From contig NW_006921534.1 of the NCBI RefSeq assembly GCF_000340215.1, positions 4,463,041 to 4,527,040 on the forward strand: a DNA stretch of 64,000 bases, given 5' to 3'. Within the stretch, counting starts at the first letter, position 1. Each line of letters begins with the position of its first letter. The stretch is from Pseudocercospora fijiensis CIRAD86. Its lineage: Eukaryota > Ascomycota > Dothideomycetes > Mycosphaerellales > Mycosphaerellaceae. The notes beneath the pieces were generated by a model that was given only the letters and a program-made list of their open reading frames with translations, made no database searches and had not been told where the DNA came from. Below, piece by piece: positions 21,924-32,839 of the stretch. The translations under genes were made by a program, and so were the position numbers.

Positions 21924-23699
21924 ATGGCCACGATGCCAGCAGCTGATCCCCAAGTTACGCCAGAGGAGAAGACGACATCCAGAGGACCAGAGTCTGCAGA
22001 GAGCATATCTTCACGTGAGCACGAGGATTTTGAGAAGCGAAGAGAACATGTCGAGGAATGTCCGAGTCCTGAAGACAGCGGCGATGCCCTGGCTCGAAAA
22101 CCATCAGAAGCTCCATCGGAATGCGAGTACCCTGGAACAAAAGAGACAATCATCGTGATGTCAGCGATTCTGCTCGCAGTATTTCTCATGGCACTGGACC
22201 GGACGATCATCACTACAGCCGTTCCTAGAATCACCGACGAATTCCATTCCCTCGACGACATTGGATGGTATGGTTCAGCTTTCATGCTTTGTGCTGCGAG
22301 CTTCCAGCTTCTCATCGGCCGAATCTATACCTTTCACTCGCCGAAATGGGTATTTCTCATCAACATCACCATCTTCGAAATTGGCTCTGCGATTTGCGGT
22401 GCGGCTCCGAACAGCGTCGCGTTCATAATTGGCCGTGCTATTGCTGGACTCGGCTCTGCAGGCATCATGTCTGGCGCCATCATCCTCATGGTGTCTGTCG
22501 TGCCTCTCGCCAAGCGTCCTGCGTACCAAGGATTCTTTGGAGCTGTTTTTGGAGTCTCTTCGGTAATTGGTCCCCTACTCGGAGGTGCTTTCACAACAGA
22601 TGTCTCGTGGAGATGGTGCTTTTATATCAATTTGCCAATTGGCGGAGTCGCGATGCTTGTGATTGCGTTCATCCTCAAGCCAACAGTGCCGGCAATGCCG
22701 GGACTTACGCTTCGACAGCAGCTTGCTCAACTGGATCTCCTCGGCGAATTGTTTCTGCTTCCATGCATTATCTGCCTTCTAATAGCTTTACAGTGGGGAG
22801 GTGCAACTTATGCCTGGTCCAATTGGCGAATAATCGTCCTCTTCGTCTTCTTTGGAGTTGCGCTCGTGGCTTTCGTAATTCAGCAGTGTCTGATGCAGAG
22901 TGTGGCTACAATTCCCGGCAGAATCGCCAAGAATCGCAGCATCCTCGCCGGAATGTGGTTCGTCATCTGCTTAGCTTCGACGATGATGGTGTTCGTTTTC
23001 TACATCCCGACCTGGTTCCAAGCGGTCAAAGGCACCAGCGCTGTCAAGTCTGGGATTGATACGATCCCTATGATCCTGGCTTTGGTGGTCGGTAGCATAT
23101 TTGCTGGAGTCATGGTTGGTCGCATTGGCTACTACACTCCATTCGCGATGGCGGCATCGGTCGTCATGCCCATTGGTGCTGGTCTGATTACAACCTGGAA
23201 AACCAGCTCCGACAGTGGCGCATGGATCGGATATCAAGTTCTCATGGGTCTTGGCGTCGGAGTGGGTATGCAGCAAGGTGCAATGGCTGCTCAGACCGTA
23301 CTGTCCAGAAAGGACGTGCCTACCGGAGTGTCTTTGATGTTCCTTATGCAGCAGCTTGGAGGTGCCATTTTCGTCTCCGTCGGCCAAAATGTTTTCCAGT
23401 CCTCGTTAATCAGCGGCCTGGTCCGCCAAGTCCCAGAGTTGGATCCGGTGACGATCGTGAACACTGGAGCCACGGACATTCGGAAGCTAGTACCTGAGCA
23501 AGATCTACCTCAAACCTTGGTCGTGTACAACCACGCATTGAGACAAGTCTTCATCGTAGGCGTGATCCTGGCATGCCTCTCTTGTTTCGGATCTTTCGCC
23601 CTTGAATGGCGAAGTGTAAAGGGCGAACAGGGCCCTTCTGCGGAGGAAAGGAACGACAGTCCATCCTCGACGCCCAAGAAGGCGGAAGACTCGGTTTGA
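21924..23699 (+). CDS. MFS DHA2-family drug:H+ antiporter type transporter (14 TM)
   Basis: The protein has 591 aa and no intron. A charged N-terminal tail of about 74 residues is followed by about 14 hydrophobic segments. TM1 carries LDRTIITTAVPRITDEF (residues 91-107, the DHA2 motif D1), then DIGWYGSAFML. The antiporter motif C appears as GAVFGVSSVIGPLLGG (206-221), followed by SWRWCFYINLPIGG (228-241). This is the family of fungal toxin- and drug-efflux pumps in the plasma membrane; the substrate cannot be read. The start at 21924 (context atcaccATGG) is preferred because the upstream in-frame extension has no ATG and no transporter similarity. No biosynthetic enzyme gene flanks it, so a cluster role is unsupported. 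Confidence 0.93.
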   Translation: MATMPAADPQVTPEEKTTSRGPESAESISSREHEDFEKRREHVEECPSPEDSGDALARKPSEAPSECEYPGTKETIIVMSAILLAVFLMALDRTIITTAVPRITDEFHSLDDIGWYGSAFMLCAASFQLLIGRIYTFHSPKWVFLINITIFEIGSAICGAAPNSVAFIIGRAIAGLGSAGIMSGAIILMVSVVPLAKRPAYQGFFGAVFGVSSVIGPLLGGAFTTDVSWRWCFYINLPIGGVAMLVIAFILKPTVPAMPGLTLRQQLAQLDLLGELFLLPCIICLLIALQWGGATYAWSNWRIIVLFVFFGVALVAFVIQQCLMQSVATIPGRIAKNRSILAGMWFVICLASTMMVFVFYIPTWFQAVKGTSAVKSGIDTIPMILALVVGSIFAGVMVGRIGYYTPFAMAASVVMPIGAGLITTWKTSSDSGAWIGYQVLMGLGVGVGMQQGAMAAQTVLSRKDVPTGVSLMFLMQQLGGAIFVSVGQNVFQSSLISGLVRQVPELDPVTIVNTGATDIRKLVPEQDLPQTLVVYNHALRQVFIVGVILACLSCFGSFALEWRSVKGEQGPSAEERNDSPSSTPKKAEDSV

Positions 23700-24731
23700 T
23701 GATGGCGGTATGGTAGTAAGAAAAGCATTTTATGAGCATAACGATTGTACATACATGTAGGCATGACATGATACCCAGCTCAGCAACCAGGCTAGAATGG
23801 TGCCGCAGAAGGCAGTAATTCGATGCAAATTTCGACATTGATCCCTAATTCCCGTCAACAGTCTCAATGTATTCACACAATTCAAATTCGATCTTCCTCA
23901 CAGTCTGGAAGGTGTAGTAGTTAGTACTTCGTCGTGCCTGCTTTGCTTCAAGCGCTACCTTACATGCTTCTTACTCTTCTCTCGTCGAGCATGATTCGAT
24001 TGGCAGGCTCAGAAGAGCGAGATAGCCGGGGTGAAATGATCTGCTCGTATACAGCTTGTTTGAAATAGACCTGCCACTTGATAAGGTGTGAAGTTGGAGC
24101 CTCAATTTCACCGAGGCCTTGGCCCTCTCAGCTCGGGATTTCTCCATTGACGTCGTCCGCGCCAACGGTTATGACCAACGGCCTCCTTTGCATGAGAGGA
24201 GGCGAACAACGCGTGCATGGAGCGTGGCGTGTGTCTCGGTGTCGTAGTTTGGAGCGAACGAAAACAACGAGGATCTCGCCGCAGGAGTTTCGAAATGTAA
24301 TTCGTCATGCCAGACATGATCTCAGCCACAACCGCTCCTCGATGCAACCGCGGCCTGCGAAATCAATATGAGACATGTGCTCACAAGTTGCTCCAGCAGA
24401 GAGGATACTTTTAGACGCCCGGCCGGCCCAGTTTTGATCCAGAAATGCCGAATTCGATGCGAAAGTTGTGATGATGATGACCTTGCTCCCAAAATACAGT
24501 ACCTACAGCTTCCCGAAACTCCCCCGAATCCAAATGGAAATAACCACATGTCTCATCATGCGCCTGTCATATCATCATAGCAATGACCAGGTTGATGACT
24601 TGCAGCCTCTGTGACAGGGGGGAAACAACAAACACGATTCCAAAGGTTTTTTCGCTTTTTACCTTATCTCAGTTCTAGACAGAACCCTATACTAGCATAC
24701 CTGGCCCTATCCTTACATGATTTGGAAGAAA

Positions 24732-24761
24732 AACAACAACAACAACAACAACAACAACAAA
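24732..24761. repeat. (CAA)n microsatellite
   Basis: About nine uninterrupted CAA units. A small open frame runs through it as poly-Gln but has no other support, so I treat it as non-coding. Confidence 0.9.
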
Positions 24762-25149
24762 GAAAGATCATCATCACCAAAAGGCAAAGACACGAATCAC
24801 ACGAGGGTGGGTAGAAAGTTCTTGACTACGTGATTCGTGTTTGCAACCATAACCTGGTATTCTACTGCAACTTGAGGCCCGGTTGTCACGACTGAGACTA
24901 GCGTTCGGCTTTTGCGCTCGAGCGGTGCGGAACGGATGAGACAATCGAATTCTGTACTGTACTACTGTACTCGATGGAGCTGCTGGTGCGGCACAGCAAC
25001 ACTCGGGTCGGGAATCAGCTTTACTGTAATGCTCCCACGCAATAAGCTTCTAGAGTTGCATGGTCGACTAGCGCCGAGATTGATTTGACAGGAGGCATAC
25101 GGGTACGACGATCCGGGTTACAACTAACTCAACTGGCCGCACTTGTTGC

Positions 25150-25182
<33 letters not shown>

Positions 25183-25194
25183 CAGTAGTAGTAG
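25150..25194. repeat. (TAG)n microsatellite
   Basis: About fifteen TAG units with one AGC interruption. Confidence 0.9.
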
Positions 25195-25246
25195 TCGCGT
25201 GAGTAGTGAGCATGTAAAGACATAATGAGAAAGGAAGTCCTCCCCT

Positions 25247-25271
25247 GAAGAAGAAGAAGAAGAAGAAGAAA
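25247..25271. repeat. (GAA)n microsatellite
   Basis: About eight GAA units. Confidence 0.9.
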
Positions 25272-25918
25272 CGTCGTTCGTGGCTTAGACTACACTAGGT
25301 ACTTACAACTTGCTCGATATACTCCGAAAAACAAAAAAAGATCATCAACAAGACAAGGTCCACGAAGCTGAGATGAAACTCGGTTGACCGGCTCGTCCTG
25401 GCCTCGGGCTGGAATTTTATGATTACTGCCACCTTTCGAGTTGTCTCAGGTTAGAATAATAATGTCATCGGGTATGTAGGGCTCCTGCCTTCATGATGAT
25501 GGTCCCGTCCCGGATTGTTCATGTTCATCGTGATGAAACTACTCCAAGGGAGAGCAGACAGAGCAGGGCGACCACGCCGAAGCTAGTCGGACACACTACC
25601 AGTTTTGGCGCTGTCAATCGCTCGAAGCTTCTGTAACTGGTGGATGTCCCCGGACTGTAGTAGCCATGTTAGTTTCGAAGTCAGGTCGGCTCGGCGTTAT
25701 GTGGATCAATTATTAACATTTCATCTCTATACGTCGATCCGTCGGCGTCTACATGGACCAAAGCCTGGCTTCAATTAATCACGCCGAGGCTTTTTCACAT
25801 GGATGTTCATTCCTGCTGCAGTGCCCAAGCGCAGATGCTCGGTGCCGTAGTAATCATCATGGTTGTGGTCTCTATCTGTGTCATTCCCATCCATTATTGC
25901 ATGGCCGCGCCTTTATTG

Positions 25919-25937
25919 CCCCCCCCCCCCCCCCCCC
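25919..25937. repeat. C homopolymer of 19
   Basis: Nineteen consecutive C residues follow tttattg. Runs of this length are prone to sequencing and assembly error, so the exact count is uncertain. Confidence 0.85.
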
Positions 25938-26008
25938 AAGGGAGTCTGAAACTTTTGTCGTTGTGGAAAGTATGGGGTAAAGATACATGCCGTAGAATAA
26001 AATTCGTT

Positions 26009-27568
26009 TCAAGAGTCGCAGTCCCGGCCTCCACCACGGCTCTTCTCACGTTTGTCGCGTAGCTCTGGACATCGTCTACGGTGATTAATGAACCAGTTAC
26101 TGACTTGCGTCATGCTGATGCCAGTGGCCTTGATTGAAGTTAGCCACACATCTTGAAATAGGGCATGGCTGAACTTACATTGGAGAAAATGGCTTTCTGG
26201 TCTTCGCTGGGATAAGGATTCGAGATGTTCTGCTGGCATGTTAACGACCGGAAACAGGCCAAGTCGGACGATTTGCGTACCTGGTCAAACCACTGCTTCA
26301 TGATTTCAGTAGACTGTTTCGGTAGGTTGCTCCGCTTGCGTGCTTTTCCGTGCTGATATTCGTAATGGCTCGGCATGAAAAAGGCTGGGGTATGGCTCTG
26401 GTAAGAATGATGTGGGTATCCGTTGATTGATCGAGGCTGTTGCTCTTCTGGTCCTGCATATCTCATACTGTCGCGAGGTTCTGCATATGCGTGTCTTACT
26501 GGGATTGAGTACCGACTGCCTTGCTGGTAAGGGCCGGGACGCGAGGGCTCGCGATCGTATGGCGCGGGAGGGTAAGCGCGATAGCCGCTCGTCGAGCCTC
26601 TTCGCGATGTAGGTCTTTCGTTGGAGTGTGAGAAGCTATCGCGCATCTCCCGCGCGAACGGGTCTTGCACCGGGCCCGGCATCGTGCTCATTCTGGGGAG
26701 TGCTGGCTCGAGAATTACTGATGTAGGGGTCTGTTCTGGTGTCTGGTAATGGCTAGCTGGTGTCTCGAAGCTGGATCGAGAGCTGGACGATTTCGCTGAA
26801 TGGTACTGTGAGCCCCATGGCGGACTGATGGCTGCGTGAGGTGCTGTCAAGGTATGCATTGAAGGGCGCCTCGAGTCGAGATCCATCTGCGCCGACAAAG
26901 ACGGATAATGGCTGCTGCCTCGTACGCTGGATCCATCTGGCCGCCGTTCCAACGTGGTTGAAGGCGGAAACGTTGGGTTGATCCTATCCGCTCCGGGGTA
27001 TGGAGGAGCAGATCTCAAGATCGGTTCCGTTCGTTGCTTCTTGTTGGGATACAGCGCCGGTGGTTTGAATGTTGACGTTGTGTATGAAGGCTCTCTGGGA
27101 CCTGGTTGCATAGGACTCGCACGAGGGCTAGGCGTCCGAGGCGGGCTGGAGATGCTGTCCCCCAGGACCTGAGTAATGTCAGTCGGGTGTATAGTGATGC
27201 GCTTGGTGATTACTAACAGTTTTGAGAGGTGGAAGCGATGGTTTCTGCATGTCTCCAGATGCATAAGGTGGAGAGTGAGGTGCACCTGTGTTCCGACTGT
27301 CGCGACGGAAGTGTGTAGCGCCACGAGGAAGACCTAGGGACATCGTCCGTGGTGGGCCTGGTCGGGAGAGCAAGTCACGAACTGCTGGGCCGCCTTCATA
27401 CGGGCTTGTGCTGTCTAGAGCCTCGTTGCTGCTCCTGGAGTTCTCTGGCGTGGGAAGGCGGGGTGATCGATGTCGTCGATCCTTTGAGTGGTAGTAGTGC
27501 TCTGAGTGTCGATGATAAGGCTGAGCATCGCTCAATGACAGACTTTCCATAATCACCGACTCTGGCAT
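26009..27568 (-). CDS. TALE-class homeodomain (KN type) transcription factor
   Basis: Exons read on the minus strand are 27568-27218, 27168-26281, 26229-26179 and 26128-26009, giving about 469 aa. The long N-terminal part is Pro/Ser/Tyr-rich and disordered. The C-terminal homeodomain starts near residue 390 with KARKRSNLPKQ, has the three-residue loop extension NPYP between helices 1 and 2, and recognition helix VSNWFINHRRR (Trp442, Ile444, Asn445), all diagnostic of TALE proteins. The introns (49, 51 and 50 nt) have GTTAGT, GTACGC and GTAAGT donors and keep phase 0; two of them split the homeobox. The start at 27568 is the first ATG of the frame; ATG 27550 is an alternative. Expected nuclear DNA-binding regulator; targets unknown. 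Confidence 0.92.
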
Positions 27569-30500
27569 GTTGAGGGAAAGATCGAAGGCGGAATGGAAGT
27601 CAGTGGTTGATGGCAACAGAGTCAACAATAAAGTGGTGGACAAGAATTAGCCTCGAGCCCACCGACGTTGCGAAGGTGAGCTGAGGCGTTCTTGACAAAT
27701 TCCGCGGCCAGGCAGGCAAAGGAGGAGTAGTAGTAGTGGTGGTGGCAGCTTTTTGAACGGATCAGGAGTCGTTCGCCCTTAGCCTGAAGCCTCTCGCCTT
27801 AGAGTTGCTGCGATCGTGGTCCAGCGAGCGCTGCCCCGGGTCTTAATAGGAATGGGCGAGAAGACTCAGTGCTGGACGCTGGCCAGGGTCATTGACAAGG
27901 ACGGAGAGGATTGATTGTTGACCTCGTGCGGGACGAGAGTGGGCGCGGCGCGTATGGTCAAGGGCAGTGAACGTGGACCAAGACCCGATGTATTGGCGTG
28001 TGCGTGTGCATGGGCAGGCAGGCAGGCGGGCGGGCGGGAGCTGCAAGTGATCAGGATGTGTCTGACGGAGTTTCCTCGTTGCACTATGCAGCGACGAAAC
28101 ATTGCGCAAGTAATGCAGGCAAGGGTGCAGCGTTCCCAGGATGCCGAGATGGACTGCGCTGCGCCTGGGCCTGCGCCTGCGCCTGCGATCCCGTGCAGCC
28201 TCGAAGCCGGACAGACCCAGCGCAGCTCGCAGCTCGCTCCCAGCTACCAGCTCCTCCCAGCGGCGCCGGCCCGCCCGCTTCCCGAACCAGACAAGTGAAC
28301 GTTTTGACACACGCTCGGGCGGCGTGAGCGTCGACGACGCCTCGGCCGTGCTGGGACCATGCCCAGTTGGGCCATTGCAAAAGCTGGTGCCATGCATTGC
28401 AATGGCAACGGCAGTGGCAGTGGCAATCATGGGCCTCTCCGCATCCCTGGCAGCATCGCATCGCATCGCATCGCAGAGCGGTATGGACGGATGTAGCGTG
28501 GCCTGGCGGTCAGTCGTAGTCAGGGCATCGACGGGGTGGGAGAAGAAGTGGGTTGTGTGTCGATCGGCGAGTCTGTCCCGCTGGCAGAAGGCTACGGTGC
28601 CCGGTCTGGCGCACGGCGCACGCGATGCTAACTGAATTCTGAGGTGCATCATGGCAGACGGCCGACGAATCTCTGAGCCTAACCTTATGTTGCTGACAGC
28701 TGGAGCGCGCTCGTTTGGGGACAGCGGCCAGCCTAGCTAGGATTGTCGAGATCATAGCCTACATGTGGCATCCATCTGCTGCAGCCGCGGCAGGCCGTTG
28801 TTGCCTGGGTCTTGGCCGTCTGCTGCTGGCCCTGTTTACCGCCAAGTTCGGTCGGGACAGTAGTAGTGGCAGCAGGACGCCGCCGTCGTTGACTCGCGAG
28901 CCACATCATAAACGACAGCCGAGCGAGGCATGCATGATTCGACCTTCCTCTGCCTCCTGATGTCCTGCAGCGAGAGACGAGCCGCAGCAGCAGCGACGCT
29001 CCCTCCCTCCCTCACCGCCCTGCCCTGCCTGTGGATTCCAATTAAGCTTGGTAGTCGTCTGCGTGCAATAATAGTGCAATTTAGACCAGGCATGAACGTC
29101 TGCCAATGAGGCAGCGTGTTGCAGATTGACCAGTGAAGTGCGCCGTACCACCGATCGGCGTCGGCTAACCAGGTGCACGGCACGCTGGTGCATCGCAAAA
29201 TGGCAAGCGCAGACGCAGACGCAGACGCGATATTGCATGCACAACAATGCCCTGTCCCGCCATTACCGCGATTCTCGACCCAGACATGTCCCGAGAATCA
29301 CATACTGTAGAAGCGTGCGAACAGCATCCACCATCATCGTACCGCGCCTGTGCCTGTACGGACTGCTACCGCCACCGCCGCCGCGACCACCACCACGACC
29401 ACCACGACCACCACGACCACCGGCCTCGAGGCCTGCCGCACACGACAATGATAATGGCGCTGGGCGACGCCGACGCCGACGCTGACGATGGCGTCCGTGA
29501 CATGTGCTGCTCGTCTCGCCGGGGAGTCTGAGATGGACTTTGACACATTATTGCAGGGCTCCTGCACCACGACATCGCTGCATGGGTATCCATCTAACAG
29601 CAATAAGAGGCCCAGAGCCATTGCACGGTGCATGTGCCCAAAGTCTCCACTTACGCCCTCCCCGCCCGCCCACGCACCACGCACCGTCTCCGTTGGCCCT
29701 GCCTCTGCAGCGGCCTCTGAGTCGTCCTCTTCACCACACCTTCTTCCCTTGTTGCCCCTACCACCCGGCAACATGGCTCGCAGCCCTTTCGCTCATCGCC
29801 GTCGCGCGACGCGGTCCTGAGCTCGCCCGGCACTAATGCTGTTGACAGGACACCGCGCGTGCCTGACAGCTCGGGAATGGCAGAGGAGGTGTGTGAAGGG
29901 GCCAGATGATTGGGCGTGTGTGTAACCCGCATAATAAAAGCATCGAGCTGTGCGAAGGCTCCATGGGCCGCGCCTGCGCCTGCGCCTGTTGCTGCCCATC
30001 TCAGACGCGCAGCTTTGTGTCGCGCTGCGTGACCATAGCCTGTCGTCAGTAGAACCCCATGATTGCCAGCAGGGATCGCAAGTGTCGCACTCCCAACACC
30101 ACGGACCAGCTCGCCAGCGACCACGGCCAGCATGCTGCACCGAGCCTTGAGATCAAGATCGAAAGCCATGGCTGCTTGGCACTTGCGCGCTACCCTTGCT
30201 TTGCCTTCCCTCCCAAACTACAGGGCCCTCCCTCGCCCACCCGCCCGCCCGCCCGCCTCCCTCCCTCCCGTGGCCGAGTCCAACGTGGCAACGGATGTTT
30301 ATGCTCTTCTGCGGTATGCACCAACACCCGCCTGCTTGGGAGCTTGTCGCCTCTGCCAGGTCACGAGGCCCGCCCGACATCTCTTCGACTCTTCTTCGAC
30401 ACTGAATCATTCCAACTTGGCCGCTGTGCTGCTTCATTCCGCAACCAGGGCATCCAACAGGATCTCGGCCGAGCATCTGCGAGATATGTTGAATGCGGAC

Positions 30501-31768
30501 TAGTCTTCCAGGTTCCTGGGAACGAGAAATGCTACCTCGTCGATTATGTTGTGTGAAAAGTGGCGCAAAAGACAACATCTGTTTTGCTGCCTGCCAATTT
30601 ATACATGCTACGCCATATATTGAACGTCATGTGTGCTATGCAATACCAACCATCCTGCTGCTGCTCAACAGCTTCCATGCGCCTTTCCGCGTCATGGAAC
30701 GCACGCACACGCACTGACGATGAAGCAATCACGATGCATCTACCTTGATAAGCGCCCCGAGTTCAACGGGAAAGAAGTGCGCATTCTTCTTTCGCTCACG
30801 CTCGACGTGGAGAATATGTGCCACGAAAATGGGCTTAATCTATCCTACGGCCTGGCGGCACGCAATCGACATGCATCTGCGTGCGTGGTTCGCAGCGCAC
30901 GGAATTCTGTCATCTTGGTTCAAACGGACTCCATCTTGTCACAAGATCACTTGTCAGCCCACACATGTCAGCCCAGGAGCCAGGCGAGTTCCATCCGTCG
31001 ACTTCTCATCGGCTACCACCATCGCGGTACTGGAGTTCGTGGACCCGTCCTTGCAGAACTTGTGCTCCCACCCGCTTCAGACGCTGTCATACGTCGTGCC
31101 TTGTCACCTCGTCATGCTAGACGTTCGGTCGGCCAGCATAAGCAATGTTACGTTGTGGTGTCGCAAAAGAGCAAAGCGTGATGCAGGAAGCATAATTATT
31201 GCTCGATTGTGCCAGCATGGTCAAAGATTGGACGCCCAATGGATAGCTTCGTAGCTCGAAACGAGTATCACAATAGAGTGCCTTTACGAAGGTAACACGC
31301 ACTGACAAGTATTCGACAGCCCGACAAATTCTGACAGGATACCAAGCGCATTGATGAAACCGACATATCTTCATCTTCCGCCATGTCTCATGATAACAAT
31401 CCCAAACAACAGCAGACATAATGAGGCTTACCCAACTCGTGCCAGTGTGACCTCGACGGAACTTACGGTGACTGGCAGTCGTAGCGGTCTAGAATTGTGC
31501 GTCTGTGCGAGAGAGAACCACTCGAGACCATATCCAATTAACACCTTTCCTCTCAGGGCGATGCGAGCGTACATTCATTTTGTGCGCTGATACTACAATC
31601 TATACCTTTGCTCTGGGCTAGAGCTCCTTGCTGACCGACTCCTCAATCCCCGAAATCCAAAACTCCAGCGCCATGCTAATCGTATTCCATCATGCGATTC
31701 GTTTCGTCGTCACCAAAAGCTTACCATGGTCATCTAATCTAGCAAGGTCTTTTGCAATACACACGGTT
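27569..31768. other. long GC-rich intergenic/5-prime region of the homeodomain gene
   Basis: About 4.2 kb without a recognised gene. It contains many short direct-repeat tracts: CATCG repeats near 28452-28474, GCCTGC repeats near 28165-28190, ACCACG repeats near 29388-29420, and CCCGC/CCCTC tracts near 30236-30270. Several long accidental open frames arise from this composition, for example 269 codons at 27843-28652 on the minus strand, but they have Arg/His/Ala-rich low-complexity content and no domain. It may be an extended promoter or leader of the homeodomain gene, which is transcribed away from it. Confidence 0.5.
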
Positions 31769-32839
31769 TCATAAGGAGAAAAATGCAACCAAGGCCGAAC
31801 TGAGGCCTAAATACACTGTCGATGTTCTTGGAATGGAGATGGAAGCAGTGCTTTCGTCAGGAGCAGTGGCGGGCAGGCTTAGACGAGCAGTCGCGCTGCC
31901 CAGTCCATTCAGCCTGTCAGCGGTTGAGATGCTCGGACCCATATTGAAGAAGTCCACAAGTAAGAAATTTGGGGCCTTGCCGTAAGCAGTCGTGCATTCG
32001 TCCGCAGAATCCCCGAGATTGCCAGTACCACCGCTGGGTGCGTTGGTGGTGGGAGCATACGATTCATTCGGACTTTGGATGTTGAAGATCTGCTGTTCGT
32101 ACAGGAAGTGGTTCATCAGAGTCATGTAGCCTTGGCTCATTGCTGAGGCGGTCTGATTGGCAAGGCTACTTGGCCGATCCACGTCACAAGAATAGTCTGT
32201 TGGTGCAGTATTCTCGTAGCTGTTCTCGACGATGTAGGTGAACTCGTTCATGAGATATGGCGCGGCTGAATTGTCGTCTAGGGTCGCCACGAAGTTCATT
32301 GCTCTCGTGCCATTGCTGATGAGAGATTCAAGTGTAGGCCATGTGCTCGACGCCGAGGTGACTGCCGGAGTGTAGGAGTACGAGTCCAAGCCCGCTGAAG
32401 TGTATGCAGCTGCCAAATCTGAAGCACTCGCACTTGCGCCATTGACCAGCAAGATTGTTACTACCTCATTCGCGTTGGAGTCGAGCCACGTCTTGACTTC
32501 GGAGAGCCAGCTGCTCAGTGTTCCTGCGTCGAGCAGAGAACAACTTGTATGGCAGACATGAAGTGAAGTGCTGTTGTCCGGCGTTTGGACTTGGGCAGTC
32601 AACAGTCGCACACCAGCAGACAGCTGAGCAGAGGTGTTGTAGAACTGGTTGCCAGATGTCGAGTAGTCTGTTGAGGCATCGCGAAGAAACGGAGCATTAT
32701 GAGTACCCAAATAGGTAATGTTGTTGTACTGCCTGGAGCAAAGGTCGGGGCTATTGTTGCACGCTGTCGAGCTCTGAGCCGAAACGCTTCGGATTGCTGC
32801 GGAGACGAGGAACAGGGCGCTCAATGCTTGCGAGCGCAT
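31769..32839 (-). CDS. secreted GPI-anchored PLC-like phosphodiesterase (TIM-barrel)
   Basis: The protein has 356 aa and a single exon. Residues 1-21 are a signal peptide ending SVSAQ, and the C-terminus (about 335-356) is hydrophobic after a Ser/Thr-rich linker, as in GPI-anchored proteins. The core resembles the PI-PLC X-like TIM-barrel: ITYLGTHNAPF (His47, first general acid/base position), LHVCHTSC (His94/His97), and the later barrel strand NFLLVDFFNMG (291-301). Several N-glycosylation sequons are present. In this family some members keep only part of the catalytic set, so activity on phosphoinositides is not assured. It is expected at the cell surface or wall. Confidence 0.88.
   Translation of the reverse strand: MRSQALSALFLVSAAIRSVSAQSSTACNNSPDLCSRQYNNITYLGTHNAPFLRDASTDYSTSGNQFYNTSAQLSAGVRLLTAQVQTPDNSTSLHVCHTSCSLLDAGTLSSWLSEVKTWLDSNANEVVTILLVNGASASASDLAAAYTSAGLDSYSYTPAVTSASSTWPTLESLISNGTRAMNFVATLDDNSAAPYLMNEFTYIVENSYENTAPTDYSCDVDRPSSLANQTASAMSQGYMTLMNHFLYEQQIFNIQSPNESYAPTTNAPSGGTGNLGDSADECTTAYGKAPNFLLVDFFNMGPSISTADRLNGLGSATARLSLPATAPDESTASISIPRTSTVYLGLSSALVAFFSL

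Larger units (their letters stand above)
23700..26008. other. intergenic region rich in microsatellites
   Basis: No gene is recognised between the DHA2 transporter and the 3-prime end of the homeodomain gene. It contains (CAA)n at about 24732-24761, (TAG)n at about 25150-25194, (GAA)n at about 25247-25271 and a 19-base C homopolymer. Base composition is normal, with no RIP signature. Confidence 0.6.

Noticed and set aside
22265..23059. Second long frame inside the DHA2 transporter
   Set aside because: Shadow of the real gene in another phase; Cys/His/Arg-rich and without membrane helices.
24611..24814. Small poly-Gln protein
   Set aside because: The frame exists only because of a CAA microsatellite; no other coding evidence.
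27843..28652. 269-codon open frame on the minus strand
   Set aside because: Low-complexity Arg/His/Ala-rich translation with no domain, in GC-rich simple-repeat sequence with equally long frames in other phases; judged accidental.
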